In this document: positions 34,057-43,433 of the stretch, piece by piece | Layout of the letters: each line of letters begins with the position of its first letter | Numbering within the stretch: the stretch's first letter is position 1 | Program-made: the position numbers and the translations under genes | Notes under the pieces: model-generated | The model's input: the letters and a program-made list of their open reading frames with translations, nothing else | Database searches by the model: none | What the model was told of the DNA's origin: nothing | Origin: JBCDJI01 sp964351865 | Lineage (GTDB): Bacteria; Verrucomicrobiota; Verrucomicrobiia; Methylacidiphilales; JBCBYL01 | Length of the DNA: 64,000 bases | Assembly: GCA_964351865.1 (NCBI GenBank) | Contig: CAYGPJ010000005.1 | Location: 62,001 to 126,000, forward strand | Direction of reading: 5' to 3'

Positions 34057-35599
34057 GAACAAAGCTCGCGCCTCCCTGCGCTCTCAGAAACCCAGTGTAT
34101 TGGATCCGCGCCACTACAAATGGAATGTCTTTGATGATTTTTCAGCTTATCAGACATATTTTAACCTGCTGGTCATCGCCTATGTGCTGTATGCTGGTTG
34201 GCATGCCGTGCAAGGTAATGGCCACGAGGCCGGAGCCTCTTCACTGATCGCTTTTTCATCACTCCTGTCAGCCTACCTGTGGACCCGCGGCACGATTCAA
34301 GGGCTCCCCATATACCCGATATATTCCTTCACTTACCTCTATACCTTCGCGCTGCAAATTCTGAACCGCGAACAGGTAACCGATGTGATGAATAAGTATG
34401 TTGCGGGCCCCGCAGACCTATGGGCCAGCGCAGCTATTGTCAGTGCCTGCCTGTTGACCGGCACTTTGGTGTGGTTTCTGGTTCAGAAAAACCAGCAACG
34501 GCCTCCTGATTTCTGTCACACATTTCGGGATAATGTCGTCAACCAAATCACGCTGGCACTTTTTGTGGCATCAACCTTCATCACCATCGGATTTGCCACG
34601 GAAAAAATTTATTTCTTAGGCAAACTTTCCACCGCTGCACAAGCCTTTGCGGGCACCCTTTCGACCGTAACCGGATTTGTACTGGCCTATCGTTTAGCAC
34701 GTAAGGAGCTGGCAACTCCCTTGAAGGTCACCTTCATTATATTTTTAATCCTCAACCTGGTTGCCAACTCTGCGAGTCTGCTGCTTATCGGTGCCATCTC
34801 GCTATCCGGCACTGTTCTGGTCGGTTACACCTTGGGCAAAAAGAAAGTCCCCTGGCTGGCCTTACTCCTATTTCTCCCCATCGCCTTCATCCTCCACGAA
34901 GGCAAAGGTGACATGCGAGTCAAGTATTGGAACCAGCAAACAGCGGTGGCCTCAGTGTCGCTGACCGACTACCCCGCCTACTTCAGCGAATGGTTTCAAT
35001 TCGGCTGGGACAACATCAGGCAACCGGAAGACGAAGTTGAGCGTTCCGATTTATTGGAGCGCAGCGGACTGATTCAGATTTTACTTGTCCCTTATTTTAT
35101 GTCACCGGATCCCTTCCCCTACTTAAATGGCGAGACTTACAAAGACCTGCCACTCATGTTAGTCCCGCGTATTCTCTACCCCAATAAACCTATCGCGCAT
35201 GCCGGTCAACGTTACTTGAGTGTATACTATTTATTGCAGGATGAAAATTCAACGCTGACCACCAGTATCGGTTGGGGTTTACTGGCAGAAGCGTATGCGA
35301 ATTTCGGTATCTGGGGCAGCATAGGACTGGGTGCCCTCTTAGGTTGGTTTTTTGGATTTATCGCACGCATGTCTGCCAAAGTTCCCCTCATGACCTTCAG
35401 AGGAATTATTGGTGTGATGACGTTCGGTTTTGCAATCCAGTCCGAAATGACCTCCGGTATCTTAGTGGGAGCTTATTCACAAGCACTTATCATCGTCATA
35501 GGAATTCGTTTTGTGCTTATGCAGCGAATGCCCAATCCTCAGGCCTCAGGTTACACTGGCAACCAACCCCGGCCCAGAACCTCGCTGCGACGACTATAA
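34049..35599 (+). CDS. Wzy-like oligosaccharide repeat-unit polymerase
   Basis: About 516 residues from ATG 34049, overlapping the previous stop by 8 bp. It is a polytopic membrane protein with roughly 11-12 hydrophobic segments and a large loop (about residues 300-400) carrying PRILYPNKP and TTSIGWGLLAEAYANFG, features of O-antigen/EPS polymerases that join lipid-linked repeats in the periplasm. It does not look like a Wzx flippase, which would have evenly spaced segments without this loop. No flippase is present in the window. A ligase role is an alternative. Confidence 0.75.
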   Translation: MPRNKARASLRSQKPSVLDPRHYKWNVFDDFSAYQTYFNLLVIAYVLYAGWHAVQGNGHEAGASSLIAFSSLLSAYLWTRGTIQGLPIYPIYSFTYLYTFALQILNREQVTDVMNKYVAGPADLWASAAIVSACLLTGTLVWFLVQKNQQRPPDFCHTFRDNVVNQITLALFVASTFITIGFATEKIYFLGKLSTAAQAFAGTLSTVTGFVLAYRLARKELATPLKVTFIIFLILNLVANSASLLLIGAISLSGTVLVGYTLGKKKVPWLALLLFLPIAFILHEGKGDMRVKYWNQQTAVASVSLTDYPAYFSEWFQFGWDNIRQPEDEVERSDLLERSGLIQILLVPYFMSPDPFPYLNGETYKDLPLMLVPRILYPNKPIAHAGQRYLSVYYLLQDENSTLTTSIGWGLLAEAYANFGIWGSIGLGALLGWFFGFIARMSAKVPLMTFRGIIGVMTFGFAIQSEMTSGILVGAYSQALIIVIGIRFVLMQRMPNPQASGYTGNQPRPRTSLRRL

Positions 35600-35601
35600 T
35601 C

Positions 35602-36756
35602 ATGGTTAAGTGCAAACTCGCCATCATCACTTCCCATCCGGTCCAGTATTATGCGCCCTGGTTTCGTACTATTGCAGGTGACCCTGATATCGAGCTGAAA
35701 GTATTCTATCTCTGGCAACCAAATTCCACCAATACACCTGACCCGGAATTCGAGCGAAAGATCGAATGGGATATTCCACTGCTGGATAGATATGACTACG
35801 AATGGGTGCCCAATGTCAGCCCCCGGCCCGGCACCGATCATTTTAACGGCTTAAATAACCCCTCGACCGCCTCAGCTCTTCGGCGGTGGCAACCGGATGC
35901 TGTGCTTTGTATCGGTTATTTATACCGCACCTTTTTTCGCCTGTTTCTAAATCGCTCACTCAACTCCATTCCATTTATGCTGCGAGGAGATTCCCATCGG
36001 CTGCATGCGGCTTCATCGCTTAAACAATCATTAAAAGATTCGGTGGTGCGATTCATCTTCAAACGCTTTTCAAGCGCACTCTACTGCGGAGCCGCAAACA
36101 AGGCCTATTTTCAAAAAATGGGAATCCCGTCGCAGAAACTTCATTTCTGCCCCCACGGTATTGATACCAGTCGCTTCACTCCTTCACCACCAGAAGCTCC
36201 CGCATCACTCCTGCGGCAGCAATGGAATATCCCGACCGGCAATCGCATTATTCTGTTTGCGGGTAAATTCATCGAAAAAAAACGTCCGCTGGATCTGCTC
36301 CATGCTTTTAAGCAACTTCGCCCCGAAAATACTACCTTGGTTTTTGTCGGCGATGGTCCGCTGAAGCCTGCGCTGGAACGGGAACAGACTCCTGAAATTA
36401 TCATCCAATCATTTGTCAACCAGAGCTTGATGCCTGAAGTATATCGTGCGGCAGACGTATTGGTGCTACCGAGTTACGGAACCTCCGAAACCTGGGGCTT
36501 GGCCGTGCAGGAGGCTCTCGCGTGTGGCACGCCCGCCATCGTCAGTGACCACTGCGGCTGTCACCTTGACCTCATCACTCCTGACGTCAATGGACTGACC
36601 TTTCCTGCCGGAAACATCGAAGCTCTGAAAGACGCCATTCATTCCGCCCTGACACCCGGCACGCTGAATCGCTGGCAAAGCCATACCCAGCACGTGCTGC
36701 AAAAATATAATTACCACGTCGCCTTGCAAGGATTGCGAGCCGCTATCGGGTTATGA
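35602..36756 (+). CDS. Glycosyltransferase family 4
   Basis: About 384 residues from ATG 35602, 2 bp after the polymerase stop; the open frame extends far upstream but only inside the polymerase gene. N-terminal KLAIITSHPVQYYAPWFRTI is a familiar GT4 opening (SHPVQY). Donor domain: ILFAGKFIEKKRPLDLLHAF, LVFVGDGPLKPALE and SYGTSETWGLAVQEALACG followed by TPAIVSDHCG. It overlaps the next GT4 gene by ATGA. Confidence 0.9.
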   Translation: MVKCKLAIITSHPVQYYAPWFRTIAGDPDIELKVFYLWQPNSTNTPDPEFERKIEWDIPLLDRYDYEWVPNVSPRPGTDHFNGLNNPSTASALRRWQPDAVLCIGYLYRTFFRLFLNRSLNSIPFMLRGDSHRLHAASSLKQSLKDSVVRFIFKRFSSALYCGAANKAYFQKMGIPSQKLHFCPHGIDTSRFTPSPPEAPASLLRQQWNIPTGNRIILFAGKFIEKKRPLDLLHAFKQLRPENTTLVFVGDGPLKPALEREQTPEIIIQSFVNQSLMPEVYRAADVLVLPSYGTSETWGLAVQEALACGTPAIVSDHCGCHLDLITPDVNGLTFPAGNIEALKDAIHSALTPGTLNRWQSHTQHVLQKYNYHVALQGLRAAIGL

Positions 36757-37823
36757 GGGCTCACCAGCAGAAAAAAATAACGATCGACCTATGGGTGCCG
36801 GATCTGAATCAAACCGGAGGGGTTCAGGAATATTCGCGTTGCCTCGCATCCGGACTGCAAGACTTGGCTCAGGTTAACCTGATATCCCTGCCAAGCGGCG
36901 GCTGGCTATCCAAATGTCAGTTCCTTTTACAAGCACTGAAATCATTATTCAAAAATCGACCCAACCTCATCTGGTGTACTCATCTTCATCTGGCGCGTGC
37001 GTCTTTTTTTGCCAGATTATTTCGCACACCGCTCTGGATTTCATTGCATGGAATCGACTGCTGGAATCTCACGGATCACCGGGACATCTCATCCCTCAAG
37101 CAGGCATCCAGACTACTGGCAGTCAGTCATTACTCGCTCGATCGTGTTGCCGCTACATTTCCGGACTTGAAAAACAAATTGGACTGGCTGCCAAACCACC
37201 TGAGTGATATTCCGCAATTCTCATCTGATAAAATGGCAGCCCGACAATCGCTCCTCCTACCGCAAAACGCCTTAATCCTGCTGACTGTTTCCCGCCTGTC
37301 GTCTCAGGAAAAATACAAAGGTCATCGCGAAGTCATTCTCGCCTTGCCTGCATTAATAAAACATTTCCCCGATCTACATTACGTTATTGCCGGCTCTGGA
37401 GATGATCTGGAGGAACTGAAACTTCTAGCCACCACACAGAACTGCCGCGGACATGTGACCTTCACTGGCAGACTTTCTCATTCCGAGCTCGACCAAGCCT
37501 ATCGTGCTGCCGATCTGTTTGTTTTAGTCGGCCAGGGAGAAGGGTTCGGTATTGTCATTCTGGAAGCTCTCGTACGGGGAATTCCGGTTTTAGCATCCAC
37601 CGCCGACGGCTCTCGCGATGCGGTTTGCAATGGCGAACTGGGAGATCTGGTCGACCCGGGTGATCCAGATATCATCGCTGACAAACTTCAAGAACTGTTG
37701 CAGAACCTTGCCTCAGGGCAGTATCCTCACTCACCGGAAAATCTCCGCAGCGAAGTCATTAAAGCGTATGGCCCGGATGCATTGCAGTTGCGCTTGAGCC
37801 AACTTATCGAAACCCTCCAGTAA
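36753..37823 (+). CDS. Glycosyltransferase family 4
   Basis: A 356-residue GT-B protein. The acceptor half shows DLNQTGGVQEYSRCLASGL (the GG loop) and PLWISLHGIDCW. The donor half has LLTVSRLSSQEKYKGHREVI, HYVIAGSGDDLEEL and VGQGEGFGIVILEALVRGIP, with both Glu of the E-x7-E motif. It lies between another GT4 gene (ATGA overlap) and the asparagine-synthase-like gene. Donor sugar unknown. Confidence 0.9.
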   Translation: MRAHQQKKITIDLWVPDLNQTGGVQEYSRCLASGLQDLAQVNLISLPSGGWLSKCQFLLQALKSLFKNRPNLIWCTHLHLARASFFARLFRTPLWISLHGIDCWNLTDHRDISSLKQASRLLAVSHYSLDRVAATFPDLKNKLDWLPNHLSDIPQFSSDKMAARQSLLLPQNALILLTVSRLSSQEKYKGHREVILALPALIKHFPDLHYVIAGSGDDLEELKLLATTQNCRGHVTFTGRLSHSELDQAYRAADLFVLVGQGEGFGIVILEALVRGIPVLASTADGSRDAVCNGELGDLVDPGDPDIIADKLQELLQNLASGQYPHSPENLRSEVIKAYGPDALQLRLSQLIETLQ

Positions 37824-37828
37824 TTAAC

Positions 37829-39631
37829 ATGTGTGGATTTGCCGCCATCTTTAATACCGCATCACCGCAATCTGTGGCTGAAGCTACCGCCCGACGCATC
37901 ATTGAATCATTGCGCCACCGGGGTCCCGACGGCAGTGGTCAGAAACACATCACCACCGCTCAATCCAGTGTATCCCTGTTCCACACCCGACTCGCTATTA
38001 TTGATCCCTTACCTCGCTCCGACCAACCGTTTACGGACGACCAGGGCAATACCATCGTTTTTAATGGAGAGATTTATAATTATAAAGAACTGGCTCAATC
38101 CTTTCCCGATGCCACCACCCGATCGGATACCGAAGTGCTGCTTAGACTCTACCGTCAATACGGTGCCGATATGGTGCAACACCTCAGAGGCATGTATGCA
38201 TTCGTCATCTGGGATCAGGAACAACAGCGGGCCTTTATTGCCCGCGACGCCTTCGGCATCAAACCGCTCTACCTCGCTCAATACCAATCGATTTCCATAC
38301 TCGCGTCTGAAGTCTCTGCAATTCTTGATTCAGGACTGATCCCTAAAGAACTCTCAAAATCCGGAGTCGCGGCCTATTTTCGGTGGGGGTCCTGTCAGGG
38401 AAACACCTTACCCCTCAAACACATTTCCCGAATAGACCCAGGCACATCCCTTCTGTGGCAAGACGGAGCGTTTACCTCAGGCCCAGTCTGCCTTCCCTGG
38501 CGCAAAGCAACCGGAACCGAAGAAAACGTTTCTGCTGAGTTCCGCGCATCCTTTCTCGATTCGGTTCAATCACACCTCGTCAGTGATGTCCCGGTCGCCG
38601 CATTCCTGAGTAGCGGCATCGATTCTTCCGCGATTCTTGCCGCAGCACACATCTCAGGTGCCGCCCCCCTACCGAGCTTCACGCTTTCTTTTCCGGGAAC
38701 GGAATTTAACGAATCCGCTCAGGCCCGCGATCTCGCGCGACAATTCAACAGCCCTCACACGTCTATCGAAATGTCGGCACAAGACCTGACCGATACTTTC
38801 GATCACTACATTGACTCACAAGACCTGCCGGGTATCGATGGCTTTAATACGTTCTGCATTTCGCGTGCGACGGCAGCGCATGGATTCAAAGTCGCCCTCT
38901 CCGGATTGGGCGGAGATGAATTGCTGGGCGGATATCCGTCTTTCCGACAGGTCCCCAGTTTAATGAAGATGTTCAATCTGACCCGCAGTATTGGGGATTT
39001 TTTATCTAAGCCAACCATGACAACTATTGTGCAGCCACATCGCCGCCTTGCCCGCATGCTCGAATTCCTCAATAGCTCAGGCAACGTCGGCGAAGCCTAC
39101 GAAAGCAGTCGCTGCCTCTTCAGCTTACTGGAAGTCACTCAAATCCTTAAACAACTGAACCTCTTCACACACCCCGCTAAGTTCCAGACCTCATGCAACG
39201 ATTCAGAACTGGAATTGAGTGAGCAGATTTCGGTGCTGGAAGCACAGCATTATCAGAATCATCAGCTTTTAAGAGACACGGATAACTACAGTATGACTCA
39301 CGGATTAGAGCTGCGTGTTCCGTTTCTGGACCATCCACTCTGGCAAACCGTGACTACCTTTGCACCGGCATCACGCTACGAACCAGGTAAATATCTTATT
39401 CAACGGGCCTTCCCCGAACTTCCGGAAATTCTTTTTGAACAAAAAAAACGCGGTTTCGGCCTACCTTGGAACTCCTGGATTCATGGCCCGCTCCGCCAGC
39501 AGTTCAGCACAGGGCAGCCGCTACCGCTCCATTATCCACCCACCTGGTATCAATCACTTTCACTGGTATCCTTCCGCAGTTGGTGCCAACGTCATCAAAT
39601 CGATCTTCCCGATAATCATTCCGTGAACTGA
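37829..39631 (+). CDS. asnB: Asparagine synthase (glutamine-hydrolysing) family amidotransferase
   Basis: A 600-residue protein. The N-terminal class II glutaminase domain begins MCGFAAIFNT with catalytic Cys2 and continues RHRGPDGSG. The synthase domain has the PP-loop AAFLSSGIDSSAILAA near 256 and SGLGGDELLGGYPSF near 362. AsnB-type enzymes in polysaccharide loci are thought to amidate uronic acids or other carboxyl sugars rather than make free asparagine. That is the likely role here but not proven. The stop overlaps the exosortase start by one base. Confidence 0.93.
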   Translation: MCGFAAIFNTASPQSVAEATARRIIESLRHRGPDGSGQKHITTAQSSVSLFHTRLAIIDPLPRSDQPFTDDQGNTIVFNGEIYNYKELAQSFPDATTRSDTEVLLRLYRQYGADMVQHLRGMYAFVIWDQEQQRAFIARDAFGIKPLYLAQYQSISILASEVSAILDSGLIPKELSKSGVAAYFRWGSCQGNTLPLKHISRIDPGTSLLWQDGAFTSGPVCLPWRKATGTEENVSAEFRASFLDSVQSHLVSDVPVAAFLSSGIDSSAILAAAHISGAAPLPSFTLSFPGTEFNESAQARDLARQFNSPHTSIEMSAQDLTDTFDHYIDSQDLPGIDGFNTFCISRATAAHGFKVALSGLGGDELLGGYPSFRQVPSLMKMFNLTRSIGDFLSKPTMTTIVQPHRRLARMLEFLNSSGNVGEAYESSRCLFSLLEVTQILKQLNLFTHPAKFQTSCNDSELELSEQISVLEAQHYQNHQLLRDTDNYSMTHGLELRVPFLDHPLWQTVTTFAPASRYEPGKYLIQRAFPELPEILFEQKKRGFGLPWNSWIHGPLRQQFSTGQPLPLHYPPTWYQSLSLVSFRSWCQRHQIDLPDNHSVN

Positions 39632-41175
39632 TGAACCGATCTCTACTCAACTACAGTTCGTGTTTTCTGCTGCCGCTGGGATTCTTTTTATGGGTCGCAT
39701 GGGTTTGTGCGGATGATTGGAACCATGATCCCAATTACTCTTATGGATGGTTCATCCTGCCAGTGAGTTTATATTTTGTTTATCGTAGATTCAGCCATGC
39801 CGACTTTTCAACATTCCGCCCCAGCAACGTACCCGGGTTTCTTTTATACCCGGTTCCGCTGATTGTCCTCTGCCTGGAACTGATCCGACTGACCCCGATC
39901 TTCTGGCGCACTATCCCCTGGACGATCTACCTGACAGGAGTGCTGGTGACGCTCATTCTGGTTTACCATCATCTGGGACGAACCGGCATCCGGACCATCT
40001 ATTTTCCACTCATCTTTTTCGCACTGGCCATCCCTTGGCCGACCTTCATCGAAATCACCATCATCCGCGAATTCTCATACTGGGTAGCGCAAATTGTCGG
40101 CGAGCTTCTTCTGCTCAGTGGCATTTTCTGCCAGGTTCAAGGTAAAATCATCCAACTTGCCAATGGATCGGTCGGGGTGGATGAAGCGTGCAGCGGCCTG
40201 CGCTCACTGCAAGCAGCCCTGATGGTAGGATTTGCTGTCGGTGAATGGTTCCTGTTCAGCAAGCTCAACCGAATCGGACTCATTACGCTCTCCGTGTTGG
40301 CGGCATTCTTTAGCAATCTGGTTCGCGCCTATGTCTTATCTCTGTTAATCGTGACGGGGGGAGAACCCCTTTTTAACCAGTGGCACGACACAGTGGGTAT
40401 GGTTGCGATGGTTGGCTTGACGCTCGGTATCGTGCTGATCGCCAAAATCTTTCCCACATCTGCATCCAGCTTACCCAAAAAAACAGAACTGACTTTTTCA
40501 ACAGTCTGGACCCGTTTAGGGAAAACCCTTCCTTGCTGGTGGCAGGGCATGCTGGTCTCCGCCGCCACACTCATCGCATTCGCTGCCGCTCATTTCTGGT
40601 ATGCAATTCATGAACGGCAGCCGTCACCCACCACGCCCTTCCTGACATCAGCACTCTGGAATGAAAATGTCACCCGCCAGGAGCCGCCGCCATCGGTGGT
40701 AGAGATTCTCCGTTCAGATTCCGGTGGCTATAAACTGATGCGCTCCCCGCTTTACGGCGATCTGATTGCCTATCACTTTTTCTGGAAACCCGCACGCTCC
40801 AACGGAAAGGTGTTTTTCCATCGACCGGATGTCTGTATGCCTGGAGGCGGTTGGACCCAAATCGGTACCGCGTCGGTCACTCGAGGTATACTCAATGGTC
40901 GGGAGACTGCCATCCATCATTTTCGTTTCAACCGCGGCAATCAAACCACCAACTTGTATTGGATATGTTGGATCGATGATCGTTCCATTGCCTTTGAAGG
41001 CTCTGCCTCCACCTATCTGCAGTCATCTTTTCTGCCGGAATTTATACGTCTCGGCAAAAGAGTTTTCTCGGTTGAATTTTTTGGCCTGGCAACAGAGGCC
41101 ACTCCTGAAACGGAAGCTGACTGGAACCAGTTGCTAAATGAATTAGGAGACTTCAGCTTTGAGCTAACCCCCTGA
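39631..41175 (+). CDS. Exosortase fused to an EpsI-type domain
   Basis: A 514-residue protein. Residues 1 to about 290 are a polytopic exosortase with the proposed catalytic Cys in VDEACSGLRSLQAAL (about 187), Arg in FFSNLVRAYVLSLL (about 231) and His in WHDTVGMVAMVGLTLG (about 251). After a membrane segment near 310-325, residues about 345-514 form an EpsI-like periplasmic domain (HRPDVCMPGGGW, SFLPEFIRLGKRVF). Exosortases cleave and anchor proteins with a PEP-CTERM-like tail and usually sit in EPS loci. Subtype (XrtD-like fusion) cannot be fixed. No substrate gene is visible in this window. Confidence 0.92.
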   Translation: MNRSLLNYSSCFLLPLGFFLWVAWVCADDWNHDPNYSYGWFILPVSLYFVYRRFSHADFSTFRPSNVPGFLLYPVPLIVLCLELIRLTPIFWRTIPWTIYLTGVLVTLILVYHHLGRTGIRTIYFPLIFFALAIPWPTFIEITIIREFSYWVAQIVGELLLLSGIFCQVQGKIIQLANGSVGVDEACSGLRSLQAALMVGFAVGEWFLFSKLNRIGLITLSVLAAFFSNLVRAYVLSLLIVTGGEPLFNQWHDTVGMVAMVGLTLGIVLIAKIFPTSASSLPKKTELTFSTVWTRLGKTLPCWWQGMLVSAATLIAFAAAHFWYAIHERQPSPTTPFLTSALWNENVTRQEPPPSVVEILRSDSGGYKLMRSPLYGDLIAYHFFWKPARSNGKVFFHRPDVCMPGGGWTQIGTASVTRGILNGRETAIHHFRFNRGNQTTNLYWICWIDDRSIAFEGSASTYLQSSFLPEFIRLGKRVFSVEFFGLATEATPETEADWNQLLNELGDFSFELTP

Positions 41176-41178
41176 TTC

Positions 41179-42327
41179 ATGCACATCCACCACATCATTG
41201 CATCGATCAACAAAGAAACCGGCGGCCCTGCGGTCAGTGCCACTTCCCTCAATCGAGCTTTAAAGGACCGATCGATTGCCAGCCAAATTCATTCGATTGA
41301 CTACACGCGGCATGGTCCGCTGGTAGATCCTGATGCGGGGCCTTTTGTTAAAGCCGGCAAACTGACTGAAATGACACGGGGATGGAATCGAGAGTTTCAT
41401 TCTCAGACGACAGCTAGCATTCGGCAAGCCCCCGGGATTATTCATAACCACGGATGCTGGATGTCACCCAACCGATTTGCACGCCGCCTGGCTCAAAAAC
41501 TTAAGCTACCACTACTGATTTCACCGCGCGGCATGCTGGAGCCTTGGTCGATGCAGTTCCGTTCCTTTAAAAAAAACGCCGCCTGGCACCTGTATGAACA
41601 CCGGAACCTCGCATCCGCCACGGCGTTCCATGCCACCTCTGAAGCTGAAGCTGAATCCATTCGCAATCTAGGTTTTCGCCAACCCATCTACCTGGTTCCA
41701 AACGGGGTACAGATTCCGGATACCCATTCCACCAACACGCTCCCCGACACGATCAAGCGTCCCTATTTTCTCTTTTTATCCCGCATCCATCAGAAAAAAG
41801 GACTCGAAATGCTACTCACTGCCTGGAGTGCGCTGCAATCGGCATTTCCCGATTGGACCCTGATCATCGCCGGCCCGGACCTGGATGGATATCGACAGCA
41901 ACTCGATCATAAATTCCTCCCCAGTCCACAAGTGGTTTGGATGGGACACGTGGAAGGGAGCGAGAAAAGCGCCTTACTCCATCATGCCGAATTTTTCGTA
42001 CTCCCATCCTACAGCGAGAATTTTGGCATCGCCGTGGCAGAAGCACTGGCACACCAGACTCCGGTCTTAACAACCGACCGGACCCCGTGGACCAGTCTTG
42101 CGCGTCGCGGCTGTGGCTGGGTGATTGCCCCGGATGAAAAGCAACTGAAGGAACAATTGCGTCAGGTCTTACAAACTCCCCACAGCAACCTGGCACAGAT
42201 GGGCGCGCAAGGGCAGACCTGGATGGCTACCGAATTCAGTTGGCCGCACATTGCCGATGCGATGATTCAGGTATATCACCACCTGCTTAAAACTGGCCCT
42301 CGACCGGATTTCCTGATCGACGCATGA
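41179..42327 (+). CDS. Glycosyltransferase family 4
   Basis: A 382-residue GT-B protein. The opening MHIHHIIASINKETGGPAVS is typical of GT4 enzymes linked to exosortase EPS loci. Other landmarks: IIHNHGCWMSPN, LISPRGMLEPWSMQF, YFLFLSRIHQKKGLEMLLTA, LIIAGPDLDGY and SENFGIAVAEALAHQTPVLT with the E-x7-E pair. It lies 3 bp after the exosortase and overlaps the next gene by ATGA. Confidence 0.92.
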   Translation: MHIHHIIASINKETGGPAVSATSLNRALKDRSIASQIHSIDYTRHGPLVDPDAGPFVKAGKLTEMTRGWNREFHSQTTASIRQAPGIIHNHGCWMSPNRFARRLAQKLKLPLLISPRGMLEPWSMQFRSFKKNAAWHLYEHRNLASATAFHATSEAEAESIRNLGFRQPIYLVPNGVQIPDTHSTNTLPDTIKRPYFLFLSRIHQKKGLEMLLTAWSALQSAFPDWTLIIAGPDLDGYRQQLDHKFLPSPQVVWMGHVEGSEKSALLHHAEFFVLPSYSENFGIAVAEALAHQTPVLTTDRTPWTSLARRGCGWVIAPDEKQLKEQLRQVLQTPHSNLAQMGAQGQTWMATEFSWPHIADAMIQVYHHLLKTGPRPDFLIDA

Positions 42328-43433
42328 AAATTAATATCTGCACCGGCCCCAATTTCCCCATCCCCCCCATCCGAGGCGGAGGCATGTCACGCACTTGGTA
42401 TCACTTAGCACAGCACTTTGATCAGCACGGAAACGACATTAACCTGCTGGCCCGCGCTTTCCCCGGCCAGCCACCCGTTTCTCAAGAAGCAGGCGTGACC
42501 ATTACTCGCATCGGAGGCTTTGACTCCACTCCATCACTACCCCTCAATCTGGTGAAAGACTTTTTTTATGCCCTCAATCTCGCGCGAAAACTTCCGGAAG
42601 CCGACGCCACGATTCTCAATGATTTCTGGCTACCGGCTTTGACTCCTTACCTGAATTCCAAAGCCGGTAAAACCGTTGTTTCCGTTAATCGAATGCCCAA
42701 AGGCCAGTATAAGCTCTACCGTAATTGCGACTGCTTCGTTTGCCCCAACTCACAAGTGGCGGACCGCTTAAAAGACCAATGTCCGGAATTAGCTGCAAAA
42801 ATTGAAGTAATTCCCAATCCCTACGACAGTTCCTCCTTTTACCCCGCAGACAAGCTCCGCCAAGGCCTGCTCTATGTCGGTAGATTGCATCCGGAAAAAG
42901 GCCTGCACTTACTTCTGAAAGCTTTCAGACTTTTGCATGCCGATTTCTCACACATAAAACTAAACATCGTCGGCTCCTGGGAAAGCTCGCAGGGTGGCGG
43001 TGGCGACCGCTACCACCGGGAGTTGCTCGCATTGGCAGATGGCCTGCCCGTCGAATGGTTAGGCCCCATTTATGATACCGACCAGTTGCACTCACTCTAC
43101 CAGTCACACCTGATTTTCATCTACCCGTCGCTGGCCGAGCAAGGAGAAACGTTCGGCATTGCTCCCGTGGAAGCCATGGCTTGTGGCTGCATTCCTGTCG
43201 TCAGTCAGTTGAGCGTCTTTACTAATTTTCTACGCCATGCAGAAAACGGATTCCAGTTTCCACACCACACCACAAACCCGGATAGCGAACTCCATCAAAT
43301 CCTGCACCACATCCTCAATAATCCTGATCAGCAAATTACGTGGTCGCAAGCTGCCACCCGCTCGGTCGCACCGTTCTCCACCCAGTCGGTAGGTGATCAA
43401 TTCCTCGCTCTATTACAACACCTGACTTCATGA
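42324..43433 (+). CDS. Glycosyltransferase family 4
   Basis: A 369-residue GT-B protein. N-terminal INICTGPNFPIPPIRGGGMSR holds the acceptor glycine loop. Donor domain: LLYVGRLHPEKGLHLLLKAF, LNIVGSWESSQGGGGDRYHR and EQGETFGIAPVEAMACGCIP. The RGGGMSR start and SSQGGGGDRY segment are characteristic of LPS core-type or UDP-glucose GT4 enzymes, which is only suggestive. Coupled by ATGA to neighbours on both sides. Confidence 0.91.
   Translation: MKINICTGPNFPIPPIRGGGMSRTWYHLAQHFDQHGNDINLLARAFPGQPPVSQEAGVTITRIGGFDSTPSLPLNLVKDFFYALNLARKLPEADATILNDFWLPALTPYLNSKAGKTVVSVNRMPKGQYKLYRNCDCFVCPNSQVADRLKDQCPELAAKIEVIPNPYDSSSFYPADKLRQGLLYVGRLHPEKGLHLLLKAFRLLHADFSHIKLNIVGSWESSQGGGGDRYHRELLALADGLPVEWLGPIYDTDQLHSLYQSHLIFIYPSLAEQGETFGIAPVEAMACGCIPVVSQLSVFTNFLRHAENGFQFPHHTTNPDSELHQILHHILNNPDQQITWSQAATRSVAPFSTQSVGDQFLALLQHLTS

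Noticed and set aside
34049..35599. Wzx-type flippase
   Set aside because: Large periplasmic loop and PRILYPNKP region fit a polymerase better than a flippase.
35272..35601. N-terminal extension of the GT4 gene at 35.6 kb
   Set aside because: This part overlaps the polymerase gene in another frame and lacks homology; ATG 35602 gives a standard GT4 start.
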